Source: Paraburkholderia caribensis (GTDB taxonomy: Bacteria; Pseudomonadota; Gammaproteobacteria; Burkholderiales; Burkholderiaceae). From it: a stretch of DNA of 64,000 nt. The translations under genes were made by a program, and so were the position numbers. The stretch spans positions 2,542,001 to 2,606,000 of the forward strand of contig NZ_CP026102.1 in assembly GCF_002902945.1 (NCBI RefSeq), in the 5' to 3' direction. Shown in pieces: positions 28,962 through 37,205 of the stretch (position 1 is its first letter; each line of letters opens with the position of its first letter). The notes under the pieces were generated by a model. That model worked only from the letters and a program-made list of their open reading frames with translations, was not told the origin of the DNA and did no database searches.

Positions 28962-30326
28962 TCAACCACCCTCATCATCGAACGTTTTCGGATACACCCG
29001 CACGAGCACGATACGCGGCCCCTTCATCCTCTTCACGACCACATCGAAGCGGTCGAATTCGACGCGCTGCCCTTCTTCCGGCAAATCGCCAAGCGCGTTG
29101 ATTACCAGACCGCCGACGGACTCCGCGCTGCCCTCGTCGATATCGATACCGAGCGCGCGCTCCAGCGACACCACGGGCAAGCTACCCTTGCCCATCAGCG
29201 TGCCGTCGTCCATGCGCGTCCAATCTGCATCGCCCTGACGGAACTCGTCGTGAATCTGGCCGACCAGCGCGCCGAGCAGGTTGTCGAGCGTCAGGAAGCC
29301 GATCGGCTTCGCGTTCTTCCGGCCGACCAGCGCAAGATGCGGCGCGCCCTTGCGAAAGCGCCGGAACAGTTCCAGCGCGGGCATCTCGGGCTTCACGTAC
29401 TGCACGGGACGCACGTAGTGCGACAGGTCGTCGAGCGTGCTGCCCGCGTGCCGCGCCAGCAGCAGATCCTTCAGATGGATCGTGCCCGCGACGCGCTCGC
29501 CCGTCGCATCCTCGAGCAACGGATAACGGCTGAAACGATGGCGCGCGATGATCTGCATGTTGTCGCGCCACGGCAGATCGCGGCGCAGGCTCACCAGTTC
29601 GTGCGCGGGCCGCATCAGGTCGGACACGGTCATGCGCGAGAAATCGAGCGAATGCGCGATCGTGTTCCACTCGTCCTGCGAATAGGCGTCCTTCGAGCCG
29701 TCGAGTTCGTTCGTGACGCTCGCGCGGCGGCCTCGCAGAATCAGCTTCAGTTCTTCTGTGGAGTAATGCGTGTCGCCGCCGTGGTCGGCCGTCAGACCGG
29801 CGAGGCGCAGCACCGCGTTCGCGCTCGAGTTCAGCACCCAGATGGCGGGGTACATCGCCCAGTAGAAGCCATACAGCGGCATCGCCGTCCACAGCGAGAT
29901 ATGCTCGGACTGGCGGATGGCCAGCGACTTCGGCGCGAGTTCGCCCACCACGATATGCAGGAACGAAATGCACGAGAAGGCGAAGAATAGCGAGATGCCG
30001 TGGATCAACTGCTCGTTCTGAATGCCGAGCAGATGGAACACGGGATTCAGCAGTTCAGCGAAGGCGGGCTCGCCGATCCAGCCAAGCCCGAGCGACGCGA
30101 GCGTGATGCCCAGCTGGCATGCGGACAGGTACGCATCCAGCCGGCCATGCACCTTCGCGAGCAGCTTGCCGCGCAAGCCATGCTTCTCCGCGAGCGTTTG
30201 CACGCGTGTCTGCCGCAGCTTGACGAGACCGAATTCCGCGGCAACAAAAAAGCCGTTGAGGGCAACGAGCAACAACGCGCCAATGAGGGCGACGAACTGG
30301 ATCAAAGCGAAGAACTCCGGCAACAA
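28962..30326 (-). CDS. CNNM/CBS/CorC-domain membrane protein (hemolysin-family, putative divalent-cation transporter)
   Basis: A 454-residue protein of the family often annotated hemolysin or magnesium/cobalt efflux. It has an N-terminal CNNM membrane domain (FFALIQFVALIGALLLVALNGFFVAAEFGLV and three more hydrophobic segments to about residue 190). Paired CBS domains follow (about 215-340: VSDLMRPAHELVSL, RYPLLEDATGERVAGTIHLKDLLLAR), then a C-terminal CorC_HlyC domain ending near DRFDVVVKRMKGPRIVLVRV. Such proteins are linked to Mg2+/Co2+ homeostasis; the substrate is not provable here. It appears to be a single gene. Confidence 0.9.
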   Translation of the reverse strand: MLPEFFALIQFVALIGALLLVALNGFFVAAEFGLVKLRQTRVQTLAEKHGLRGKLLAKVHGRLDAYLSACQLGITLASLGLGWIGEPAFAELLNPVFHLLGIQNEQLIHGISLFFAFSCISFLHIVVGELAPKSLAIRQSEHISLWTAMPLYGFYWAMYPAIWVLNSSANAVLRLAGLTADHGGDTHYSTEELKLILRGRRASVTNELDGSKDAYSQDEWNTIAHSLDFSRMTVSDLMRPAHELVSLRRDLPWRDNMQIIARHRFSRYPLLEDATGERVAGTIHLKDLLLARHAGSTLDDLSHYVRPVQYVKPEMPALELFRRFRKGAPHLALVGRKNAKPIGFLTLDNLLGALVGQIHDEFRQGDADWTRMDDGTLMGKGSLPVVSLERALGIDIDEGSAESVGGLVINALGDLPEEGQRVEFDRFDVVVKRMKGPRIVLVRVYPKTFDDEGG

Positions 30327-30429
30327 AAGCCGTCAGTATAGAGCGCGAAAGGCATGTGAAAGCGCTGAGCGCGCGTGAACTGGCCATCCGGCCAGGTCGC
30401 GCGCGACTGCACGCGCGTGGGAGCGAGCG

Positions 30430-31230
30430 TCATGCGCCGGCGAGCGGCACACGCAGTTTGAGCGTCGTCGGCTGGCCGTCTGCCCATTCGCCCTGTTCGA
30501 ACGCGCCCTCGTGGGCTTCCGCCATGCGCTTGCACAGCCCGAGCACCCACGATATGCGGCCGGCTTCGCGCGGCTGCGTCGCTTGCGCACGCGCGAAGTT
30601 TTCGAGCACGTGAGGCAGCGCAGCGTCCGTCAGCGCAGCAGGCGTGGCTTGCCAGCCGACCGTGGCGCGGAACGTCGATGCATCGACGTCGGCATCGAGC
30701 GTGACGGTCGCGCCGCTCGCGCTCGCCTCCACCGCGAACGCGACGAGCAGCCATAGTGCAGCGGCCAGGCGCTCGCGGTCGCCGTTCATCTGCTGCGCGG
30801 CGAGCGGCGAGTGGAGTTGGAGTGCGACGCCACGCCGCACGGCGAGCGCCTCGCGCACATCGCCTATCGTTTCATCGAGCAACGGGCGCAGCGCGAATGG
30901 CGCGCGGTTCAAAGCAAGCGCTCTCGTTTCGGCGCGCGTCGTGTCGACGATCGATTCGAGCAGCTTTACCTGTTGCTCGACGCCGTTGCGAATGCCTTCG
31001 AGCGCGCGTTGCGCGGTGGCGTCGTTCGCGTCGATCTTGCGGTCGAGCACATAGGCCCAGCTGTGAATGGCATTCAGCGGGCTGCGCAGGTCGTGCGAGA
31101 CCAGCGACAGCACATGATCGCGCATGAAGAGCGCTGTTTCGGCGCAGCGTCGCGCGGTTCGTTCGGCGACGGCAGACGTCCCCTCGCTGCTGCCGGAAGA
31201 AGACGGAGTAGACGTGGTCACGATCGACAT
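30430..31230 (-). CDS. Histidine-kinase-like protein with degenerate ATP-binding domain
   Basis: A 266-residue soluble protein. It has a good dimerisation/phosphoacceptor helix (DHVLSLVSHDLRSPLNAIHSWAYVLDRK, with the H-box His) and a C-terminal region aligned to the HATPase fold. In the ATPase part the N-box Asn is not seen (ALWLLVAFAVEAS instead of the usual LLxNAxKx), and the DxGxG box is missing; only a trace of the G2 box remains (ISWVLGLCKRMAEAHEG). There is no sensor, membrane segment or adjacent response regulator. The ATG at 31230 abuts GAGG; a GTG at 31221 has the better spacing and may be the true start. Confidence 0.75.
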   Translation of the reverse strand: MSIVTTSTPSSSGSSEGTSAVAERTARRCAETALFMRDHVLSLVSHDLRSPLNAIHSWAYVLDRKIDANDATAQRALEGIRNGVEQQVKLLESIVDTTRAETRALALNRAPFALRPLLDETIGDVREALAVRRGVALQLHSPLAAQQMNGDRERLAAALWLLVAFAVEASASGATVTLDADVDASTFRATVGWQATPAALTDAALPHVLENFARAQATQPREAGRISWVLGLCKRMAEAHEGAFEQGEWADGQPTTLKLRVPLAGA

Positions 31231-31354
31231 CCTCGTTGGCGGTTCACCGTTGGTTGCAGTCTGGACATTATAGGCATGGCCGTTCGGCCAAGCTTCGCGA
31301 CGGTTGGACAACGCGCCTACAATAGCGGTTTCGAACGATTACAAGGAGCATTGC

Positions 31355-31696
31355 ATGACTACAGTCACCACGGCCTCGGGCCTCAAGTACGAAGACCTGA
31401 CGGAAGGCTCGGGCGCAGAAGCGAAGGCCGGCCAGACCGTCAGCGTGCACTATACCGGCTGGCTGACCGACGGTCAGAAGTTCGATTCGAGCAAGGACCG
31501 CAACGACCCGTTCGCGTTCGTACTGGGCGGCGGCATGGTCATCAAGGGCTGGGACGAAGGCGTGCAAGGCATGAAGGTCGGCGGCGTGCGCAAGCTCACC
31601 ATTCCGCCGCAACTCGGCTACGGCGTGCGCGGCGCAGGCGGCGTGATTCCGCCGAACGCGACGCTCGTGTTCGAAGTCGAATTGCTCGGCGTCTGA
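31355..31696 (+). CDS. FKBP-type peptidyl-prolyl cis-trans isomerase
   Basis: A 113-residue single-domain FKBP that speeds prolyl isomerisation during protein folding; with no signal peptide it should be cytoplasmic. The whole fold is present: SGLKYEDLTEGSGAEAKAG, VSVHYTGWLTDGQKFDSS, FVLGGGMVIKGWDEGVQGMKVGG, LGYGVRGAGGVIPPNATLVFEVELL. The active-site aromatics and the Asp of KFDSS are retained. An AAGGAG precedes the ATG. It starts 125 bases from the divergent kinase-like gene. Confidence 0.95.
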   Translation: MTTVTTASGLKYEDLTEGSGAEAKAGQTVSVHYTGWLTDGQKFDSSKDRNDPFAFVLGGGMVIKGWDEGVQGMKVGGVRKLTIPPQLGYGVRGAGGVIPPNATLVFEVELLGV

Positions 31697-31727
31697 GCGT
31701 TTCCGTAGTTTTTCCGGTTGCATTTTG

Positions 31728-32498
31728 ATGAGCCACGCCGTTATCGATGCACCCAGCGTTTCCCTGCGCCGCTACGGCACCGTGGAAGCGTCGGACGTGC
31801 ACGACTTCCATCAGATCGTGCTCGGTCTGGACGGGGCGATGGTGATGGCGGTGGACGGCGTCGCGCAGGAAATCGACCGGACGTCCGCGTGGCTCATTCC
31901 GGCGGGCTCGCGGCACGACTACGCGGGCGTCGGCGAAAACCGGCAACTCGTGCTTGATCTGCCCGCGTCGTCGGTCGCCGTGCCGCAACGTCTGTTCGAC
32001 CGGGCGCGCGCCGTCACCGTCGATTCGTCGCTCACGCAACTGGTCTCGCATATCGCGGGCCGCGCTACTGCGCGTGTCGATGGCGATGCCGCATGGCGGC
32101 GCTTCAACTGGGAAGCGGCCTCCCGCTTATGTGCGGCGATCATCGAAGACACAGGCATGGCGGATGCTGCGCCTGCCGCGGGTCTGGACTTCGCGCGCAT
32201 CGATACCTGGCTGCGTGCGCGTCTGTCCGAGCCGCTGCGCATCGCTGACCTCGCCGCGCACTGCGGCTTCGGCATGCGGCGCTTTCATCAATTGTTCATC
32301 GACGCATTCGGCGAAACGCCGCATCGCTATTTGCAGCGGCTGCGGCTGGATACGTCGGTTACGCTGCTCGCCGATCCGCGCCGCTCGTTGACCGACGTCG
32401 CGCTCGAAGTCGGCTTCGGCGATCAGAGCGCCTACACACATGCATTCACGCGCCGCTTCGGAATGGCGCCGGGTCAGTGGCGCGCACTGCTGCATTGA
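31728..32498 (+). CDS. AraC-family transcriptional regulator
   Basis: A 256-residue regulator with an N-terminal cupin-like ligand domain (DVHDFHQIVLGLDGAMVMAVDG, LIPAGSRHDYAGVGENRQLV). The C-terminal double helix-turn-helix is ARLSEPLRIADLAAHCGFGMRRFHQLFIDAFGETPHRYLQRLRLD, then LTDVALEVGFGDQSAYTHAFTRRFGMAPGQWRALL, an intact AraC signature. A TTG one codon earlier is possible; the ATG is preferred. Ligand and targets are unknown. It follows the FKBP gene by 31 bases and ends before a bidirectional terminator shared with metZ. Confidence 0.9.
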   Translation: MSHAVIDAPSVSLRRYGTVEASDVHDFHQIVLGLDGAMVMAVDGVAQEIDRTSAWLIPAGSRHDYAGVGENRQLVLDLPASSVAVPQRLFDRARAVTVDSSLTQLVSHIAGRATARVDGDAAWRRFNWEAASRLCAAIIEDTGMADAAPAAGLDFARIDTWLRARLSEPLRIADLAAHCGFGMRRFHQLFIDAFGETPHRYLQRLRLDTSVTLLADPRRSLTDVALEVGFGDQSAYTHAFTRRFGMAPGQWRALLH

Positions 32499-32514
32499 GC
32501 GTGGCTGCATGACG

Positions 32515-32540
32515 AAACGGGCGCTTCGCAGCGCCCGTTT
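32515..32540. terminator. Bidirectional-type terminator between araC-type gene and metZ
   Basis: AAACGGGCGCT (32515-32525), loop TCGC, AGCGCCCGTTT (32530-32540) gives a perfect 11-bp stem followed by CGTTTC on the plus strand. It lies between convergent genes ending at 32498 and 32568. Confidence 0.7.
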
Positions 32541-32567
32541 CGTTTCACCCTTCACTTCGTCGCTTCA

Positions 32568-33758
32568 TCAGCCTGCAAGGCCGCGTGCCAGATCGTCGCG
32601 AATATCTGCGGCATTCTCCAGACCAACGGCAAGCCGGATCAGACCTTCCGTGATGCCCGCCGCCGCGCGCGCTTCCGGCGTGATGCGGCCGTGCGTCGTG
32701 GTGGCAGGATGCGTGATGGTCGTGCGCGTGTCGCCGAGGTTGCCCGTAATCGAGCAGATCTTCGTGCTGTCGATCACACGCCACGCGTTCGCGCGCATCG
32801 CTTCCGGCGTGTCGCCCTTCAGCTCGAACGAAACGATCGCGCCGCCCGCCTTCTGCTGGCGCTTCGCGATCTCGTACTGCGGATGCGATTCGAGACCCGG
32901 ATAGAACACGCGCTTCACGGCGGGATGCTGGTCGAGCCAGCGCGCGATTTCGAGCGCATTCGCCGACTGGCGCTCGACGCGCAACGACAGCGTCTCCATG
33001 CCCTTCAGCAGCACCCACGCGTTGAACGCGGACAGCGTGGGACCCGCGCTGCGCACGAACGGGAACACCTTTTCCATGATGAACTGCTTCGAGCCGACCA
33101 GCGCGCCGCCGAGCACACGCCCTTGCCCGTCGAGAAACTTGGTGGCGGAATGCATCACCACATCCGCACCAAGCTTCAGCGGCTGTTGCAGCGCCGGGCT
33201 GCAAAAACAGTTGTCGACGACGAACAGCGCATTCGCGGACTTCGCGATCTTGCTGATCGCTTCGATATCGGCGATCTCCGTCAGCGGGTTCGACGGCGTC
33301 TCGAGGAAGAACATCTTCGTCTCGGGGCGCACCGCGTTTTTCCACGCGTCGAGGTCGGTCGGATCGACGAAGGTCGTCGTGATGCCGAACTTGCTGAAGA
33401 TCTGCGAGAACATACCAAGCGTCGAACCGAACAGGCTCTGCGAGCTGACGAGATGGTCGCCCGCCTGCAACGCCGACATCACCACCGACATGATCGCGCT
33501 CATTCCCGACGCCGTCGCCATGCACGCCTCGCCGCCTTCGAGCGCCGCGAGACGTTCCTGGAACATCGTCACGGTTGGATTCGTGAAGCGCGAGTACGTG
33601 TAATAGTCTTCGGAATTCTTGAAGCGCTCGGCGGCGTCGGCGGCACTCGCAAACACAAAGCTCGACGTCAGGAAGATCGCTTCCGAGTGTTCGCCGAAGT
33701 CGCTGCGCAACGTGCCCGAGCGGACCGCGAGAGTGTCGAAGTTGAGGGAATCGTCCAT
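32568..33758 (-). CDS. metZ: O-succinylhomoserine sulfhydrylase MetZ
   Basis: PLP enzyme of the Cys/Met metabolism family that makes homocysteine from O-succinylhomoserine and sulfide. The 396-residue protein has the family opening FDTLAVRSGTLRSDFGEHSEAIFLTSSFVF, YSRFTNPTVTMFQERLAALEGGE, the PLP-binding Lys in VVMHSATKFLDGQGRVLGG, and the C-terminal LIRLAVGLENAADIRDDLARGL. MetZ rather than MetB or cystathionine lyase is favoured by the N-terminal pattern and by its position after purF, the order also known in Pseudomonas. The ATG giving MDDSLNFDT is chosen. Confidence 0.9.
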   Translation of the reverse strand: MDDSLNFDTLAVRSGTLRSDFGEHSEAIFLTSSFVFASAADAAERFKNSEDYYTYSRFTNPTVTMFQERLAALEGGEACMATASGMSAIMSVVMSALQAGDHLVSSQSLFGSTLGMFSQIFSKFGITTTFVDPTDLDAWKNAVRPETKMFFLETPSNPLTEIADIEAISKIAKSANALFVVDNCFCSPALQQPLKLGADVVMHSATKFLDGQGRVLGGALVGSKQFIMEKVFPFVRSAGPTLSAFNAWVLLKGMETLSLRVERQSANALEIARWLDQHPAVKRVFYPGLESHPQYEIAKRQQKAGGAIVSFELKGDTPEAMRANAWRVIDSTKICSITGNLGDTRTTITHPATTTHGRITPEARAAAGITEGLIRLAVGLENAADIRDDLARGLAG

Positions 33759-34063
33759 GTTCGTTCTGTTCCGTTTTTCGAAGTCACGTGCGCTTGCCGT
33801 CGAGGTTTGCGCGCGTGAGAGCAACAAAAAAGCCCGCTTTGCGTCGGCATAAGCGGGCTTCGTGTGCGGGGAAAGCTATAAGCGCGATGGCTGTGCAGCT
33901 GCTCACCGTTCGCTTTAGCTGTTTTGGGTTTCCCCGCGTCCGCAAGCTGAGATCAAATCGACGCAAGACCCGATGGTAACACTGCCCCCGGATTTTCGCG
34001 CCGGGTTTCAGCGGCTGTTGCAGCGCGCGAGACCGGTTGCCCGGTGCTCGCGCTTACGCCGCG
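33759..34063. other. Intergenic region between metZ and purF
   Basis: This 305-bp gap contains the purF terminator (annotated separately) and presumably a metZ promoter. I see no gene. Confidence 0.5.
33825..33860 (-). terminator. Intrinsic terminator after purF
   Basis: Read on the minus strand, AAGCCCGCTT (33860-33851) and AAGCGGGCTT (33839-33830) form a 10-bp stem with an 11-base loop, followed directly by a run of Us (33829-33825). It ends transcription of the purF unit before metZ, so metZ probably has its own promoter. Confidence 0.85.
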
Positions 34064-35614
34064 TTACTCGACCGACAGTTGCAGGTGCAATTGCGAACGC
34101 GCAGCGCCGCCGTCGATCGCGTCGCTAGCGGCGTCGCGGTCCGATTGCGCGGACGGCGCGAGACGCGCGGATTCGATGCGGTCGAGGTATTCCGTCGTCA
34201 CATCACCCGTGATGTAGTTGCCGTCGAAGCACGACGATTCGAACTCCTTCAGCGCCGGGTTGATGTCGCGGATCGCGTTCTTCAGCGCGTCGACGTCCTG
34301 ATAGACGAGGAAATCGGCGCCGATCAGGCGCGCCACTTCTTCATCCGAACGACCGTGCGCGACGAGTTCGCTGCGCGTCGGCATGTCGATGCCGTACACG
34401 TTCGGGAACTTCACGGGCGGCGCAGCCGACGCGAAGATCACGTTGTTCGCGCCCGCATCGCGCGCCATCTGCACGATCTCGTGCGACGTCGTGCCGCGCA
34501 CGATCGAGTCGTCGACGATCAGCACGTTCTTGCCCTTGAACTCGATGCCCATCGCGTTCAGCTTCTGGCGCACCGACTTCTTGCGCACTGCCTGGCCCGG
34601 CATGATGAAGGTCCGGCCCACGTAACGGTTCTTGAAGAAGCCTTCACGGTATTCGACGCCGAGTTTCGCCGCGACCTGCATCGCCGCCGGACGCGACGAA
34701 TCGGGAATCGGCATCACGACGTCGATCTTCACGTCCTTGGGCAGCACGCGCATGATCTTCTCGGCCAGATAGTCGCCCATGCGCAGACGCGCGTTGTAGA
34801 CGGGCACGCCGTCGAGCACCGAATCCGGACGCGCGAGATACACGAGTTCGAAGATGCACGGGTTCAGGCTCGCGTTCGGCGCGCATTGCTGCGCGTGGAA
34901 ATTGCCTTCGAAGTCGATGAAGATCGCCTCGCCCGGCGCCACGTCGCGCACGAACTCGAAGCCGATGCCTTCCAGCGCCACCGATTCCGACGCCAGCATC
35001 CACTCCGTGCCCGACGCCGTTTCCAGCTTGCCGATACACAGCGGACGGATGCCGAACGGGTCGCGGAAGCCAAGCAGACCGTAGCCGGAAATCAGCGACA
35101 CGATTGCATACGAGCCGCGCACACGCCGGTGTACGCCCGTCACGGCCTTGAACAGCGCGGCGGGATCGAGTTGCAGGCCCGAGCTCGACAATTGCAACTC
35201 GTGCGCGAACACGTTCAACATGACTTCCGTGTCGGAATTCGTGTTGATGTGGCGACGATCGATGCGGAACATCTCGTCTTTCAGTTGCTGCCAGTTGGTC
35301 AGATTGCCGTTGTGCGCGAGGATCAGGCCGAACGGCGCGTTCACGTAGAACGGCTGGGCTTCTTCTTCGCTCGACGCAGAACCCGCCGTCGGGTAACGCA
35401 CCTGGCCAATGCCGCTATTGCCCGGCAGGCTGCGCATGTTGCGCGTGCGGAACACGTCGCGCACCATGCCATTGGCCTTGTGCATGTGGAAATTGTTGCC
35501 GTTCGCCGTAGCGATACCGGCAGCGTCCTGACCGCGGTGCTGCAGCAGCAGCAGGCTGTCATAGATGAGCTGGTTGACGGGAGACTGGGAAACTACGCCT
35601 ACGATGCCGCACAT
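34064..35614 (-). CDS. purF: Amidophosphoribosyltransferase PurF
   Basis: First committed enzyme of purine synthesis: PRPP plus glutamine gives 5-phosphoribosylamine. It begins MCGIVGVV, so Cys2 is the glutaminase nucleophile. Glutaminase motifs RYPTAGSAS and LAHNGNLTNW are present. The phosphoribosyltransferase half has the PRPP loop VLIVDDSIVRGTTS. Length (516 residues) is normal. It is last in the folC-SPOR-cvpA-purF order, 135 bases after cvpA. Confidence 0.97.
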   Translation of the reverse strand: MCGIVGVVSQSPVNQLIYDSLLLLQHRGQDAAGIATANGNNFHMHKANGMVRDVFRTRNMRSLPGNSGIGQVRYPTAGSASSEEEAQPFYVNAPFGLILAHNGNLTNWQQLKDEMFRIDRRHINTNSDTEVMLNVFAHELQLSSSGLQLDPAALFKAVTGVHRRVRGSYAIVSLISGYGLLGFRDPFGIRPLCIGKLETASGTEWMLASESVALEGIGFEFVRDVAPGEAIFIDFEGNFHAQQCAPNASLNPCIFELVYLARPDSVLDGVPVYNARLRMGDYLAEKIMRVLPKDVKIDVVMPIPDSSRPAAMQVAAKLGVEYREGFFKNRYVGRTFIMPGQAVRKKSVRQKLNAMGIEFKGKNVLIVDDSIVRGTTSHEIVQMARDAGANNVIFASAAPPVKFPNVYGIDMPTRSELVAHGRSDEEVARLIGADFLVYQDVDALKNAIRDINPALKEFESSCFDGNYITGDVTTEYLDRIESARLAPSAQSDRDAASDAIDGGAARSQLHLQLSVE

Positions 35615-35749
35615 GGCATGTCCTTCAAAGGGTACGAAATTCGATCAGTGCGGCCTGCCTGGGAGACAGCCGCGCGCGCCGTGGTTCTGCCTGCTTCACC
35701 ATCGGCCCGCCTTGTCATCCGCCTTCGCCCCTTGCGTGCAACGCGATCG

Positions 35750-36244
35750 TTACACGTGGACGTAGGCGGCGAGCGTTTCGGGAAGCAGAGGCTTCAACTC
35801 TCGCACGCCCTGCTCGGCGTAGGGCCGCAGCAGCGCGTTGCGCCAGAATTCCTGTTTGGGCAGTTCGGTCAAGCCACCGAGGGCGACCAGAACCAGCACC
35901 AATATGACCCCGCGTACGAGGCCGAACACTAGTCCAAGCGAGCGATCCACACCGCCCAGGCCGGACACCTGCACCAGCCGGCTCAGCAAAGCGTTGGCCA
36001 CGCTTGCCACCAGCATCACGCCAATGACGATCAACGCGAACGCGATCAGCCACTGCGTCAGCGCGCCGCCCGGCCAGTTCGCCGGCACGTAGGGCACCAG
36101 CAGCCCTACGAAACGCGCCGCCACCAGAAAGGCGACGATCCAGCCGATCAGCCCGAATACCTCGGACAAAAAGCCGCGCCACGTTCCTCGCATGGCCGAC
36201 AGGGCGATCACCGCCATTACAGCGTAGTCGAACGCGGTGAACAT
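35750..36244 (-). CDS. cvpA: CvpA-family membrane protein
   Basis: A 164-residue inner-membrane protein of the colicin V production family with about four hydrophobic segments, starting FDYAVMAVIALSAMRGTWRGFLSEVFGLIGWIVAF, which is the family signature. Its exact biochemical role is unclear; it is nearly always next to purF, as here. It sits seven bases after the SPOR protein gene. Confidence 0.93.
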   Translation of the reverse strand: MFTAFDYAVMAVIALSAMRGTWRGFLSEVFGLIGWIVAFLVAARFVGLLVPYVPANWPGGALTQWLIAFALIVIGVMLVASVANALLSRLVQVSGLGGVDRSLGLVFGLVRGVILVLVLVALGGLTELPKQEFWRNALLRPYAEQGVRELKPLLPETLAAYVHV

Positions 36245-36251
36245 CGCCGGA

Positions 36252-37178
36252 TTACTGCGCAGCGCCGTTGTTCGCGCCCGACGTCAAACCGGCCTCGCGC
36301 ACCTTCGCGATTGCCGCCGACGCCGCCGCACGGTCCGCGAACGGACCGGCGCGCAACAGGGTTCGACTGGAGCCGTCAGCCTGCTTGCGACGCTCCGTAT
36401 ATACGGGCACACCCGCCGCTTTCAACCTGGTTGCCCACGCGTGTGCGCTGGCGTCGTCCTGAAACGCGCCGAGCTGGACCGCGAAGCGGCTGCCGGGAGG
36501 CGCCGCGGGCGTACCTGTTTCGGTGCCCGACGCGGCTGCTTGCGCCGTTTCCGTGACTGCGGGTTTCTGTTCCGGCTTTGCCGCGGGCTTTGCTTCAGCC
36601 TGCGGTTTCGCCGCGGGCTTCGCCGCCGGCGCGTTGTTCGCGACGACAGCGGGCGCTTGCGGCTTCGCAGGCGTCATCGCGATTGGCGCGTTCTTGCTGT
36701 TGCTGCCGTCGCGCTGCGACGCCACGGCGCCCGTCGCGGCCGATCCCGACGCAGCAGGCGCGAGACCCGAGGCCGCCAGCGCGGCATCCGGCGCGGCGGG
36801 ATTGTCCGGTGCGACGGCCGCTTGCGTGTCGTTGTCGACCGACGCGCGCGGCTTCGGCGCGGGACGGCTTGGAATGTCGATGGAAATGTCGTCGGTGACG
36901 GGCTTCGGGTGCGAATCCAGCACCATCGGCAGAATGACGACGGCGGCGATCACCAGCGCGATCGCGCCGACGAGGCGGCGTCGTGCGCGTTGCTTCTCGG
37001 GAAGCGTGGGATCGAGCAGCATCGCGTCGGCGTCGCCGGAACGGTCCGTGCGGCGGCTGCGCCGTTCGACGCGTTCCGCGCGTTCAGTGCGCTCGGCACG
37101 ACTACCGCGGCTGGAACTGGAATTTGCGCCGCGCCGTGCCGGTGCGTCGTCTTTCTTGCCGAACGAGAAAATACCCAT
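36252..37178 (-). CDS. SPOR-domain membrane-anchored protein (DedD-like)
   Basis: A 308-residue single-pass inner-membrane protein. Residues 1-65 are cytoplasmic and basic, a transmembrane segment follows (RRLVGAIALVIAAVVILPMVL), then a long Ala/Pro/Lys-rich periplasmic linker. The C-terminal SPOR domain (about 230-305) reads RFAVQLGAFQDDASAHAWATRLKAAGVPVYTE and TLLRAGPFADRAAASAAIAKVREAGL. SPOR domains bind septal peptidoglycan stripped of stem peptides, so it likely acts in cell division. It occupies the dedD position between folC and cvpA. Confidence 0.9.
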   Translation of the reverse strand: MGIFSFGKKDDAPARRGANSSSSRGSRAERTERAERVERRSRRTDRSGDADAMLLDPTLPEKQRARRRLVGAIALVIAAVVILPMVLDSHPKPVTDDISIDIPSRPAPKPRASVDNDTQAAVAPDNPAAPDAALAASGLAPAASGSAATGAVASQRDGSNSKNAPIAMTPAKPQAPAVVANNAPAAKPAAKPQAEAKPAAKPEQKPAVTETAQAAASGTETGTPAAPPGSRFAVQLGAFQDDASAHAWATRLKAAGVPVYTERRKQADGSSRTLLRAGPFADRAAASAAIAKVREAGLTSGANNGAAQ

Positions 37179-37205
37179 GAATGGCTTGGTTCGAGGCCCG
37201 CGCGT

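Noticed and set aside
34037..35932. Plus-strand open frame across purF
   Set aside because: Antisense to purF, which has all its catalytic motifs; the frame is Arg/His-rich without any recognisable domain.
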